64,000 nucleotides of DNA from Planococcus rifietoensis (GTDB taxonomy: Bacteria; Bacillota; Bacilli; Bacillales_A; Planococcaceae), in contig NZ_CP013659.2 in assembly GCF_001465795.2 (NCBI RefSeq), positions 1,072,501 to 1,136,500 on the forward strand, in the 5' to 3' direction. The notes below the pieces were generated by a model that made no database searches, had not been told where the DNA came from, and saw only the letters and a list, made by a program, of their open reading frames with translations. A program made the translations under genes and the position numbers. Within the stretch, counting starts at the first letter, position 1. The number at the start of each line of letters is the position of its first letter. Shown here piece by piece: positions 55,999 to 64,000 of this stretch.

Positions 55999-58632
55999 AT
56001 GAGCAAGCAATTATCAACGAAATACGAACCGCAAGCAATCGAACAAGGGCGTTACGACTGGTGGGTGGACAATAAATTCTTCGAAGCGAAACCGGAAAGC
56101 GGCAAAACGCCGTATACGATCGTTATCCCGCCGCCAAACGTCACGGGCAAACTTCACTTAGGGCATGCGTGGGATACGACTTTACAAGACATCATGACGC
56201 GCATGAAGCGCATGCAGGGCTATGACGCCTTGTGGCTTCCTGGTATGGACCATGCCGGCATCGCGACACAGGCGAAAGTCGAAGGCAAGCTGAAAGAAGA
56301 AGGCCGTTCACGCCACGATATGGGCCGCGAAGCGTTTCTTGAAGAGTCATGGAAATGGAAAGAAGAATACGCAGGCCATATCCGCCAGCAATGGTCGAAG
56401 CTTGGGCTTGGACTCGACTATTCACGCGAGCGTTTCACCTTGGACGAAGGCTTGTCAAAAGCGGTGCGCGAAGTATTCGTGAAATTGTACGAGAAAAAAT
56501 TGATTTACCGCGGCAAATACATCATCAACTGGGACCCGGCGACCAAAACGGCGATCTCGGATATCGAAGTTATCTATAAAGACGTACAAGGTGCGTTCTA
56601 TCATATGCGCTATCCGCTGGCTGATGGTTCTGGCCATATCGAAATCGCGACGACTCGCCCTGAGACGATGCTCGGCGATACGGCAGTAGCGGTTCACCCG
56701 AGAGACGAACGCTATCAGCATTTGATCGGCAAAAAGGTCATCTTGCCAATCATCGGACGTGAAATTGAAATTGTTGCTGACGATTACGTAGATCGCGAAT
56801 TTGGAAGCGGCGCTGTGAAAATCACGCCTGCGCATGACCCGAACGACTTTGAGATCGGCAATCGCCATAATTTAGAGCGCGTCCTTATCATGCATGAAGA
56901 CGGCTCGATGAATGAAAATGCCGGCAAATATGAAGGCATGGACCGCTTCGAATGCCGCAAAGCGATCATTAAAGATTTGCAGGACATGGACGTGCTGTTT
57001 AAAATTGAAGATCACCTTCACTCGGTCGGGCATTCCGAGCGCAGCGGTGCGGTCGTCGAACCGTATCTGTCGACGCAATGGTTCGTCGACATGCAGCCAC
57101 TTGCCAAAAAAGCGGTCGATAGCCAAAAGAGCGACGACGGCGTCAATTTTGTGCCGGACCGTTTCGAAAAAACCTATTTGCACTGGATGGAAAACATCCG
57201 CGATTGGTGCATCTCGCGTCAATTATGGTGGGGACATCAGATCCCGGCTTGGTATCATAACGAAACCGGTGAAATCTATGTCGGCCACGAGGCACCGGCT
57301 GATGCGGAAAACTGGACGCAAGATGAAGATGTTCTCGATACGTGGTTCTCATCCGCCCTATGGCCATTTTCGACACTCGGCTGGCCGGAAGAAAACGATG
57401 AATTGAGCCGTTATTACCCGACCGATGCACTCGTGACGGGCTATGACATCATCAATTTCTGGGTATCGCGCATGATTTTCCAGGCGCTCGAATTCACTGG
57501 CGAAAAACCGTTCAAAGACGTGCTCATCCACGGCCTTGTTCGGGATGCGGAAGGCCGCAAAATGTCGAAATCACTCGGCAACGGCGTCGACCCGATGGAC
57601 GTTATTGCGGAATACGGCGCGGATTCCTTGCGCTACTTCCTGGCAACGGCATCATCTCCAGGACAGGACTTGCGCTATTCGAATGACAAAGTCGAGTCGG
57701 TATGGAACTTTGCCAATAAAATCTGGAACGCATCGCGTTTTGCAATGATGAACATGGAAGGCATGGAGCACACAGACATCGATCTGTCCGGCGAGAAATC
57801 CGTGGCTGATACATGGATCTTGACGCGCCTCAACGAAACGATCGAGCAAGTGACAGACCTTGCGGAACGCTACGAGTTCGGGGAAGTCGGGCGCCTGCTT
57901 TACAACTTCATCTGGGATGATTTCTGTGACTGGTATATTGAGATGGCGAAATTGCCATTATACGGAGAAGACGAACAGGCAAAAGCGATGACGCGTTCCG
58001 TACTCGCATACGTGCTCGATAACACAATGCGCTTGCTTCACCCATTCATGCCGTTCATCACAGAAGAAATCTGGCAGAACTTGCCGACTGAAGGCGAATC
58101 GATCACGATTGCCGCTTGGCCGACAGCCGACCCGGCACTGAGCGATGCGAAAAAAGCCGACAGCATGAAGCTATTGATGGACGTTATCCGTTCGGTCCGC
58201 ACGATCCGTGCCGAAGTCCAGACGCCGATGAGCAAGAAAGTGCCGATGACGATCAGTGCGAAAGACGAGACGACGTTGTCGGTGCTCGAAGAAAACGCAG
58301 CGTACATCGAACGTTTCTGCAACCCGGAGACTTTGACGATTGGCCACAACATCGAAGCACCTGAGAAATCGATGTCAGCGGTCGTGTCCGGAGCGGAATT
58401 GTTCATGCCGCTTGAAGGCTTGATCGACATCGAAGAAGAATTGAAACGCCTGCAAAAAGAACTCGACAAATGGGCGAAAGAAGTCAAGCTCGTCCAAGGC
58501 AAATTGTCGAACGAACGCTTCGTGTCGAAAGCACCGGAAGCGGTAGTGGCAGAGGAACGCAAGAAAGAAGCGGATTACCTTGAGAAGCACGCAACTGTTG
58601 AAAAACGCATGGAAGAATTGAAGAACCTGTAA
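55999..58632 (+). CDS. valS: Valyl-tRNA synthetase
   Basis: 877 residues (B. subtilis 880). Class I synthetase with HIGH-type [14 protein letters not shown] near residue 46, the editing CP1 domain ([17 protein letters not shown]), KMSKS in [14 protein letters not shown], the anticodon domain and a C-terminal coiled-coil arm ([30 protein letters not shown]). ATG 55999 follows AAGAGGAGGAATTTGG; the frame is open upstream through the T-box terminator, but those codons would be part of the leader. Controlled by the T-box. Confidence 0.97.
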   Translation: MSKQLSTKYEPQAIEQGRYDWWVDNKFFEAKPESGKTPYTIVIPPPNVTGKLHLGHAWDTTLQDIMTRMKRMQGYDALWLPGMDHAGIATQAKVEGKLKEEGRSRHDMGREAFLEESWKWKEEYAGHIRQQWSKLGLGLDYSRERFTLDEGLSKAVREVFVKLYEKKLIYRGKYIINWDPATKTAISDIEVIYKDVQGAFYHMRYPLADGSGHIEIATTRPETMLGDTAVAVHPRDERYQHLIGKKVILPIIGREIEIVADDYVDREFGSGAVKITPAHDPNDFEIGNRHNLERVLIMHEDGSMNENAGKYEGMDRFECRKAIIKDLQDMDVLFKIEDHLHSVGHSERSGAVVEPYLSTQWFVDMQPLAKKAVDSQKSDDGVNFVPDRFEKTYLHWMENIRDWCISRQLWWGHQIPAWYHNETGEIYVGHEAPADAENWTQDEDVLDTWFSSALWPFSTLGWPEENDELSRYYPTDALVTGYDIINFWVSRMIFQALEFTGEKPFKDVLIHGLVRDAEGRKMSKSLGNGVDPMDVIAEYGADSLRYFLATASSPGQDLRYSNDKVESVWNFANKIWNASRFAMMNMEGMEHTDIDLSGEKSVADTWILTRLNETIEQVTDLAERYEFGEVGRLLYNFIWDDFCDWYIEMAKLPLYGEDEQAKAMTRSVLAYVLDNTMRLLHPFMPFITEEIWQNLPTEGESITIAAWPTADPALSDAKKADSMKLLMDVIRSVRTIRAEVQTPMSKKVPMTISAKDETTLSVLEENAAYIERFCNPETLTIGHNIEAPEKSMSAVVSGAELFMPLEGLIDIEEELKRLQKELDKWAKEVKLVQGKLSNERFVSKAPEAVVAEERKKEADYLEKHATVEKRMEELKNL

Positions 58633-58638
58633 TAGGAA

Positions 58639-58673
58639 AAAGCGATTCCCTTTAAATGGGAATCGCTTTTTTC
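58639..58673 (+). terminator. Terminator after valS
   Basis: AAAGCGATTCCC and GGGAATCGCTTT arms around TTTAAAT, then T-run. Confidence 0.92.
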
Positions 58674-58679
58674 AGCTTG

Positions 58680-58815
58680 TCAAGAAAGCTAGGAAGCCGT
58701 GTTTTCCGAAGCTTATCGCTCGCTGTACGTGGACTCGCGCCCAAGCCTCCTCAGACGCCACTGCGGCCTGCGGGGTCTCGGTCGTCTCGCTGATCCACAG
58801 GAAAGATAAGGTCGA
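58680..58815. repeat. Repeat family R4 between valS and the ATP-grasp pair
   Basis: It contains AGCCTCCTCAGACGCC, CCTGCGGGGTCTCGG, TCTCGCTGATCCACAGGA. This block pattern resembles a GC-rich dispersed repeat I know from Bacillales intergenic regions. The remaining DNA up to 58970 shows no gene. Confidence 0.6.
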
Positions 58816-58970
58816 CCAACGGGAGACATTATCTTTGCGAAAGTAATGCGCAGCATTATTGAGCAGAAGGGTTTACGAGCGAACGCTTCTTCAAATCCTT
58901 AGACAGGTCATTGATTTTGAATGTCGGAAAAATGATTCTATTTCAATTCGTAACTGAGTAATAACCTCAT

Positions 58971-59765
58971 TTAGTTCCGGTCGCTGTCACGGAACGGATA
59001 GTTTTGTTCCAAGTTTGTAAAATGCTGTGCCAAGAGCTCGGCGATATTATCATCGTGTGTTTGGTAAAAAGAGCGTGCGCCGACTGGGTCTTCAAGTTCA
59101 TTGAACACATGGCGGCCGTCTTCCAATAGCAAAAAGTCGATGCCGATGTAATCGCTGTTCAAGGCTGTGGCGATTTTTTCGACGTCGTTTCGCTGTGCAG
59201 CCGTCAGCTCGAATCGTTCAACGGAAGCACCGAGCGAATAATTCGCTTTGAATGAACTAGTGGCGCTGCGTTTGACCGCACCGACGATATTCTTGCCGAT
59301 AACGTACGCCCGGACATCGGCAATATGCGGAACCACGGGCTGATAGAGGAGCAGGGATTCAACAGCAGGCACATCCTCCGGCGATTCGACAGGCCACACT
59401 TCCGCGCCGCCGTGGCCATCCGCGCTTTTGGCGATATACGGATACGGCAGAGCCGACCGATACGTCGGGATCGCGGGGAGGCCAAGAACTTGGAAAAATT
59501 GATAGCTTTGCCATTTATCGTTGGCGATGCGGTTCACTTCCGCACGGTTGATGAGCCGTACTCCGCGATCTTCCAAAAAACGGGCAGCATGCGGCTGCCG
59601 TACGCGGTAAAACACCGATTGGCCATGGACGCGCTGGATTAATTGTTCCACCCCATCCTCGCTCCAGTCATCCCAGGTGAGCAACTCAATTGAACAATAG
59701 CGCTTCAATTCATCGATAAATCCCTGGTTATGCTGTGCAGCCGCGGATTCATACAAAACGATCAT
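58971..59765 (-). CDS. ATP-grasp ligase-like protein, second of a pair
   Basis: 264 residues. ATP-grasp fold: a pre-ATP domain, ATP-binding strand PYPYIAKSADGHGGAEVW (Lys and glycine loop), HIADVRAYVIGKNIVGAVKRSA, and YIGIDFLLLEDGRHVFNELEDPVGARSF at the metal site, where the usual E-x-N is changed to NELED. It is similar to RimK-like carboxylate-amine ligases and to the shorter YheC/YheD proteins. Those are linked to spore coats, a poor fit with this apparently non-sporulating genome. Its start overlaps the stop of the upstream ligase (ATGA). Substrates unknown. Confidence 0.75.
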   Translation of the reverse strand: MIVLYESAAAQHNQGFIDELKRYCSIELLTWDDWSEDGVEQLIQRVHGQSVFYRVRQPHAARFLEDRGVRLINRAEVNRIANDKWQSYQFFQVLGLPAIPTYRSALPYPYIAKSADGHGGAEVWPVESPEDVPAVESLLLYQPVVPHIADVRAYVIGKNIVGAVKRSATSSFKANYSLGASVERFELTAAQRNDVEKIATALNSDYIGIDFLLLEDGRHVFNELEDPVGARSFYQTHDDNIAELLAQHFTNLEQNYPFRDSDRN

Positions 59766-60625
59766 GCCAAATCCTCCTGAATATAGCGGATCATCGCATC
59801 TGCGACGTTGACGCCTGTGACATTGAGGATATTGCGGATGTGTGCAGCGGCGTTGACTTCACAGACGAGCGTCTGGCCGTCGGGTCCGTATAGCAAGTCG
59901 ACGCCGGCAAATACGGCACCGACCGCTTGCGCTGCATCCAGTGCGAGTTGCTGTTGCTGTTCGCTCAGTTCAACTGGGAAGGCACGCCCGCCATTTGTGA
60001 TGTTCGCTCGGAAATCGGTGTCGGACTGCCGTTTCATCGCCGCGACGATTTTTTCGCCGACGATATTGACGCGGATGTCGCGCCCGCGGCTTTCTGCGAT
60101 GAATTCCTGGAATACGTAATCGATGCCGGACAGGCTTTCGACTTTTTCGTAAAACTGCTCTTCGGTTTCGATCAGGTACACTTTCATGCCGAACGATCCG
60201 TGGCCTTCTTTGATAATCATCGGCAAGCCGAGTTGATCCAAGATGCCTTCGTAATAACCGGAACCTTGGATTGTGAAGTTCGGATAGACTTTCGGTGCAA
60301 CGATCGTCTTCGGCATCGGGATCTTTCGTTCGGCTAGCCGGATGTACTGCGTGGCTTTGTTATCGCATAAATCGATGATCGCCGGATCGTTGTAAACGGG
60401 AACGCCGCGGCTTTTCAGGAAATATCCGAGCAGGATGTCTTTATCGAGCAGCACTGCAAAATCGGGAAACGGCTGCTGTTCAGACAGCGACATTTGGATT
60501 TCATAGTTTTTCTTAATGGATACTTGGATCCCTTGGCGCTCGGCGGCTTCTGCCATCAATTGCGCTTGGTCTTGAAATTTATCGGAAACGAGGCTTCCGT
60601 TATAGATCACCCAACAACTCAGCAT
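59762..60625 (-). CDS. RimK-family ATP-grasp ligase, first of a pair
   Basis: 287 residues, full RimK/LysX-type organisation. N-terminal domain with VLLDKDILLGYFLKSRGVPVYNDPAIIDLCDNKATQYIRLAERKIPMPKTI, ATP-binding MIIKEGHGSFGMKVYLIE, FIAESRGRDIRVNIVGEKIVAAMKR, and AGVDLLYGPDGQTLVCEVNAAAHIRNI with the EVN metal site. It should form an amide bond between a carboxylate and an amine using ATP; the substrates cannot be read from sequence. Start 60625 has better spacing to GAAGGTGG than 60631. Divergent to folC and translationally coupled to the second ligase. Confidence 0.8.
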   Translation of the reverse strand: MLSCWVIYNGSLVSDKFQDQAQLMAEAAERQGIQVSIKKNYEIQMSLSEQQPFPDFAVLLDKDILLGYFLKSRGVPVYNDPAIIDLCDNKATQYIRLAERKIPMPKTIVAPKVYPNFTIQGSGYYEGILDQLGLPMIIKEGHGSFGMKVYLIETEEQFYEKVESLSGIDYVFQEFIAESRGRDIRVNIVGEKIVAAMKRQSDTDFRANITNGGRAFPVELSEQQQQLALDAAQAVGAVFAGVDLLYGPDGQTLVCEVNAAAHIRNILNVTGVNVADAMIRYIQEDLA

Positions 60626-60641
60626 TTCCATTCCACCTTCA

Positions 60642-60650
60642 TGATATACT
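60642..60650 (+). promoter_or_regulatory. Extended -10 promoter of folC
   Basis: TGATATACT, 48 bases before the folC start, in the short divergent region shared with the ATP-grasp pair. No clear -35. Confidence 0.5.
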
Positions 60651-60697
60651 CATACGTAAAAAGTGTATCATGTTTACTTACGGAAAGAGGTTTTTTT

Positions 60698-61888
60698 ATG
60701 ATTACAGGACTCGATCACTATAAAGATAAATGGGGTGTCCAGTCGGACGCTTCGATTCAACCTGGACTAGAAGCAATGGAATCCGCGTTAGCTGAATTGA
60801 GAAATCCCCACCACGGGCTGCCATTTATCTACATTGCGGGAACCAATGGCAAAGGCTCCACGGCGGCTTTCGTTTCATCCATTCTTATGGCACACGGAAA
60901 ACGTGTCGGGAATTTCTTTTCGCCTGCGATCGAAGATATCCATGACCAAATCCAGATTGATCGTTTGCCGGTCGCAGCCGCAGACTTCGACCAGGCAATG
61001 GAGCAGCTGGCGACAGTGAAAACGCCATTGACGGATTTTGAATTGCTGACGGTGCTTGCATTTCTCATTTTTAAAGACAAAAAGCCCGATTTTATCATCA
61101 TCGAAGCGGGCATGGGCGGCAGGTTCGACAGCACCAATGTGATTGATCCGCTCATTGCGATCATCACGAGCATTTCAAAAGAACATACGGTCTTTCTTGG
61201 CGACACTATCAAAGAAATCGCTTGGCACAAAGCGGGAATCATTAAACAGGATAAGCCCGTCGTTATTGGCCCTCTGCCTGAGCTAGCTTTCGAGCAAGTC
61301 GACGCAATCGCAAAAGAAAAAAATGCTCCTGTGTCCAAGGTGCTAGAAGCGTACAAAGGTCCATTGAAGTTGAAAGGGAAACATCAAAAAATCAACGCGT
61401 CATTGGCATGGACGGCCACTGAACAAGTGCTGGGACGATTTTTTGAAGAGCAAAAAGCCGTTTCGGGCTTGGCTCAAGCAGCCATTTCCTTTCGCTTTGA
61501 AGAAGTGTTCCCGCAAGTCATTTTTGACGGGGCGCATAACGAAGCAAGCATTGATGCACTGGTGAAAACCGTACAGGAAAATTACCCAAATCAAAAAATC
61601 CATATTGTAATGGGGTTAATTCAAGGAAAGGACTATTTATCCATTTTAAAGTCGCTGGAAAATATTGCTGCACGTTTTACATTCATTAATTTTGAAGACG
61701 AGCGCGCAATGTCGGCGCAGATTTTATTTTCAGAAAATATAAGTAAAATAAAGACAATTCAAAATGATTATGATATATTACCTGTATACGAAGATATAGA
61801 AGTGACAATAGTCACAGGTTCTCTTTACCTACTTAGTATCTTAAAACAACAAAATTATGAAATGTTCCGGCTATACAAAAACCGCTGA
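60698..61888 (+). CDS. folC: Folylpolyglutamate synthase / dihydrofolate synthase
   Basis: 396 residues, somewhat shorter than B. subtilis FolC (about 430). The P-loop YIAGTNGKGSTAAFVSSIL and the second region DFIIIEAGMGGRFDSTNVIDP are clear, followed by the Mur ligase C-terminal domain with FDGAHNEASIDAL. It adds glutamates to folates. ATG 60698 follows GGAAAGAGG. The last 50 codons are distinctly AT-rich and rich in ATA/AAT/AGT compared with the rest. valS-folC order as in B. subtilis, with the ATP-grasp pair inserted in between. Confidence 0.93.
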   Translation: MITGLDHYKDKWGVQSDASIQPGLEAMESALAELRNPHHGLPFIYIAGTNGKGSTAAFVSSILMAHGKRVGNFFSPAIEDIHDQIQIDRLPVAAADFDQAMEQLATVKTPLTDFELLTVLAFLIFKDKKPDFIIIEAGMGGRFDSTNVIDPLIAIITSISKEHTVFLGDTIKEIAWHKAGIIKQDKPVVIGPLPELAFEQVDAIAKEKNAPVSKVLEAYKGPLKLKGKHQKINASLAWTATEQVLGRFFEEQKAVSGLAQAAISFRFEEVFPQVIFDGAHNEASIDALVKTVQENYPNQKIHIVMGLIQGKDYLSILKSLENIAARFTFINFEDERAMSAQILFSENISKIKTIQNDYDILPVYEDIEVTIVTGSLYLLSILKQQNYEMFRLYKNR

Positions 61889-61934
61889 TCAGCAAAACGG
61901 GGGCGCTGTGTGAACATAGTAAGGGAGAAGTGCG

Positions 61935-63638
61935 ATGGATCCATTAACAAAAAGAAGGCGAATCCTGTGGACAGCATGGTTATTGATTGTGCCGCCAGGG
62001 CTTTACCTCATCTATCAATATTACCCTCCGCCTTCCATGGAACTGGCCGATGTTCTAGCCTATCTGGCCTTTTTCGTGCTGGCTTGCTTGTTCCCGATGA
62101 ACATCAGCGGCGTGCCCACCTATCTCGTACAATGGCTAACGGTAGCTGTATTTTTGAAATACGGATTGTTTGTCGAAGTCATCCTGTCCCAGATTACGAT
62201 GATCATCGTCATTTTAAGGCTTCGAACTTCTGAAGGCATATCGGTGCGCATCCCGTTCAACTCAATGATGTTCTTTGCCGTTTCAGCGATTGCGGGTTTG
62301 ACATTCCTGTTTGCAGGCGGTGAGATTGGTTCTTTAAATCTCGGAGATGTGATCGTGTTCGGTTTATTGTTCCAGACCGTCTCTTTTGTCGCCAATCAAT
62401 TGATTCTCTACGGATATGCAAGAATCCTTGGCGAGCATAAAGACTTTTTCTCGCTCGATACCATCTGGGATTTCACCATTACGTTTTTGGTGTTTCCGTT
62501 CTCGATTGCCCTTTATATGTCAGAAGCCTATTTTGGCTTGGCGGCTCTATTATTGCTCGGCATCCCGTTCTTTACGATGACTGCGATTATTCACATGTAC
62601 ACCAATTCTGAAAAGGTGAACAACGATTTGAAAAAAGCGGGCGTGATCGGCCACCAACTAGCGGCCCGTTTATCAACAGACGAAGTGCTCGATCAATTTG
62701 TCATTCAAGTTGCCAATTTATTTAAAGTGGATTTTGCGTATGTCATTGATTTCCGCGATGGGCAGCTGCTGATGTTGAGGAAGTTCGAAGAAAGCCAATT
62801 GCAGCCGCTTGACAAGAAGCCGATTGAATACGACGAAGGAATTGCAGGACAAGCGATTGTAAAAGACAGTTCATACATGTTCAGCAGCAAAGCACAGTGG
62901 AAAAACATGCCCACGGAATACATTCATGCGGATTCAGAGAGCCTCATGGCCATGCCCATTTCACGAAACAATAAAATCGAAGGTGTTTTAGTTCTCACTG
63001 CCCGCAGGAAGCATGCATTTCTTCCCCATCAGCTGCAAATTCTCGATATTTTAAGCACGTATTTTGCCGTATCCTTGGAAAAAGCGGTCCTCGTCCAAAA
63101 AGCGATTGCCAAGAGCGAACGCTGCGGGCTGACGAAATTGTATAATTACCGCTACTTGGACGAAGCGATCGGCAAATGCATGGAACAAGTGAATAGCAAA
63201 GAGCTTGATCATCTGTCCGTAGTGATGATGGACATCGATTACTTCAAAGCGATCAACGACAAATACGGCCACCAAAGTGGCAACGAAATCCTTATTGCGC
63301 TGGCCAATCTATTGACGAAAATGGTCGGCAATGAAGGAACCGTCGCCCGCTACGGAGGCGAAGAGTTTGTCATCTTGCTGCCGGGCTACAGCAAGGAAGT
63401 GTCCATGCTGTTCGCTGAGAATATCCGCAAAGAAATAGAAAAGCACGAATTTACCATCCACAGTGACCTAGACGACAAACGCGGTACGGTGGGCATCAAA
63501 ATCACCATGAGCATCGGCGTCTCTTCAGCACCAGAAGACAGCGATGACGCCATGGCCATGATCCGCAACGCAGACCGGGCGTTGTATATTGGGGCGAAGC
63601 AAGCAGGGCGCAATAAAGTCGCTGCCTACACAAAATAA
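61935..63638 (+). CDS. Membrane GAF-GGDEF diguanylate cyclase
   Basis: 567 residues. Five to seven N-terminal transmembrane helices (about 12-222), a GAF-like sensor domain (about 240-390, DEGIAGQAI and MAMPISRNNKIEGVLVLTA) and a GGDEF domain (about 395-567). The domain has DIDYFKAINDKYGH (433-446) and the catalytic signature RYGGEEF (GGEEF 474-478), so it should make cyclic di-GMP. No RxxD inhibitory site precedes the signature. It follows folC by 46 bases and precedes a pilin-like gene; B. subtilis has comC there instead. Confidence 0.9.
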   Translation: MDPLTKRRRILWTAWLLIVPPGLYLIYQYYPPPSMELADVLAYLAFFVLACLFPMNISGVPTYLVQWLTVAVFLKYGLFVEVILSQITMIIVILRLRTSEGISVRIPFNSMMFFAVSAIAGLTFLFAGGEIGSLNLGDVIVFGLLFQTVSFVANQLILYGYARILGEHKDFFSLDTIWDFTITFLVFPFSIALYMSEAYFGLAALLLLGIPFFTMTAIIHMYTNSEKVNNDLKKAGVIGHQLAARLSTDEVLDQFVIQVANLFKVDFAYVIDFRDGQLLMLRKFEESQLQPLDKKPIEYDEGIAGQAIVKDSSYMFSSKAQWKNMPTEYIHADSESLMAMPISRNNKIEGVLVLTARRKHAFLPHQLQILDILSTYFAVSLEKAVLVQKAIAKSERCGLTKLYNYRYLDEAIGKCMEQVNSKELDHLSVVMMDIDYFKAINDKYGHQSGNEILIALANLLTKMVGNEGTVARYGGEEFVILLPGYSKEVSMLFAENIRKEIEKHEFTIHSDLDDKRGTVGIKITMSIGVSSAPEDSDDAMAMIRNADRALYIGAKQAGRNKVAAYTK

Positions 63639-63677
63639 GACTACAGAACGGCTTTTGCCGATTCTGTAGTCTTTTTC
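63638..63677 (+). terminator. Terminator after the GGDEF gene
   Basis: AGACTACAGAA and TTCTGTAGTCT arms with an inner CGGC/GCCG, then TTTTT. Confidence 0.85.
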
Positions 63678-63861
63678 TCTCAGGAAAGATGGGAATAAAA
63701 GCTAAAGTTTTATTAAAAAGTATAGATTATCCTGTAAAAATACCGTGTCAAATACAAGTAAACATGCAATAATATAGGCGTAGCTTGATTTAGATAGAAA
63801 GGCTTCACTAAAAGGAAATTACTTACATTAATTAATGATAAATTAGGGGGAATACTGGAAA

Positions 63862-64000
63862 TGAATCAGCTGAAATCGCAACTAGGCTTAACCCTTGTCG
63901 AAGTGTTGGCGGCACTTGTCATCCTCGGCATCGTCTTCGTCGGCATCATGACAGTATTTCCCCAAATGACCCTCTTCAACAATAAGACCGAAGCGAAACT
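63862..64000 (+). CDS. Type IV pilin-like / prepilin-type N-terminal protein (3' end outside window)
   Basis: 46 codons to the window edge. After a short basic leader (MNQLKSQLG) comes LTLVEVLAALVILGIVFVGIM, the type IV prepilin/pseudopilin cleavage and helix motif with Glu at +5. It would be processed by a prepilin peptidase. The start follows AGGGGG. It may be a minor pilin of a competence or type IV pilus cluster continuing downstream; the rest is not visible. Confidence 0.85.

Noticed and set aside
58971..60625. YheC/YheD spore coat proteins
   Set aside because: Both proteins are much shorter than YheC/YheD, the first has a plain RimK layout, and sporulation genes are missing nearby.

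Overview
The window looks like a chromosomal segment from a Planococcaceae bacterium (Planococcus/Planomicrobium type), a low-GC Gram-positive with fairly GC-rich codon use. The gene order follows the Bacillus subtilis nrdR-dnaB-dnaI / thrS / infC-rpmI-rplT-ysdABC / ysgA-pheST / rnhC-zapA-yshB-polX-mutS2 / lcfA-fadR-fadB-etfBA / trxA-uvrC-lysC / sdhCAB / ysmA-ysmB-racE-rph-ysnA / ysoA-tig-clpX-lonA-ysxC / hemAXCDBL / valS-folC region almost gene for gene. The sporulation genes that sit between these in B. subtilis (sspI, gerE, gerM, lonB, spoVID-ysxE) are absent, which fits a non-spore-forming genus. The assignment rests on synteny and protein similarity recognised by eye. No transposase, integrase, phage gene or CRISPR array was seen.

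Layout. 0-2.5 kb: end of nrdR and the replication-initiation pair dnaB-dnaI. 2.5-6.7 kb: thrS behind a T-box, then infC-rpmI-rplT behind an L20 leader. 6.7-9.2 kb: ysdA, ysdB, an all-alpha dUTPase and an M42 peptidase. 9.2-10.2 kb: repeat-filled non-coding DNA. 10.2-16 kb: XRE regulator/membrane-protein cassette, TrmH-type methyltransferase and T-box-controlled pheST. 16-22.6 kb: rnhC (minus strand), zapA, cvpA, polX, mutS2, a DUF350 gene and a 26-residue membrane micro-ORF. 22.6-27.7 kb: fatty-acid degradation genes with a cre site on the fadD promoter and a FadR palindrome at fadR. 27.9-35.2 kb: trxA, uvrC, lysine riboswitch-lysC, sdhCAB. 35.3-38.7 kb: thioesterase, MarR regulator, racE, rph, the inosine/xanthosine triphosphatase and tRNA-Arg. 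38.9-47 kb: DUF218, OsmC, ysoA, tig, clpX, lonA, ysxC. 47.1-48.1 kb: second repeat-filled non-coding block. 48.1-54.4 kb: hemAXCDBL behind a PerR-like box. 54.6-64 kb: AbrB-family membrane protein, T-box valS, a divergent pair of ATP-grasp ligases, folC, a GGDEF protein and the start of a type IV pilin-like gene.

Most genes are housekeeping. They are coupled by direct overlap (dnaB-dnaI, rph-ysnA, lonA-ysxC, hemC-hemD-hemB) and controlled by classical leaders: three T-boxes for aminoacyl-tRNA synthetases, the L20 leader and the lysine riboswitch.

The least explained material is non-coding. A structured tandem repeat of about 220-250 bp (called R2 here) occurs as a pair at 9.7-10.2 kb and again, in the opposite orientation, at 47.1-47.6 kb. 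Its core hairpin shows compensatory base changes around an invariant AAGAACA loop. In both places the pair is followed on the same strand by a second repeat (R3), one of whose hairpins has been replaced wholesale but still pairs. Other repeat families (R1, R4) have entered the thrS leader, the rpmI-rplT gap and the valS 3' flank. The paired ATP-grasp ligases are the best protein-level candidate for an undescribed function.
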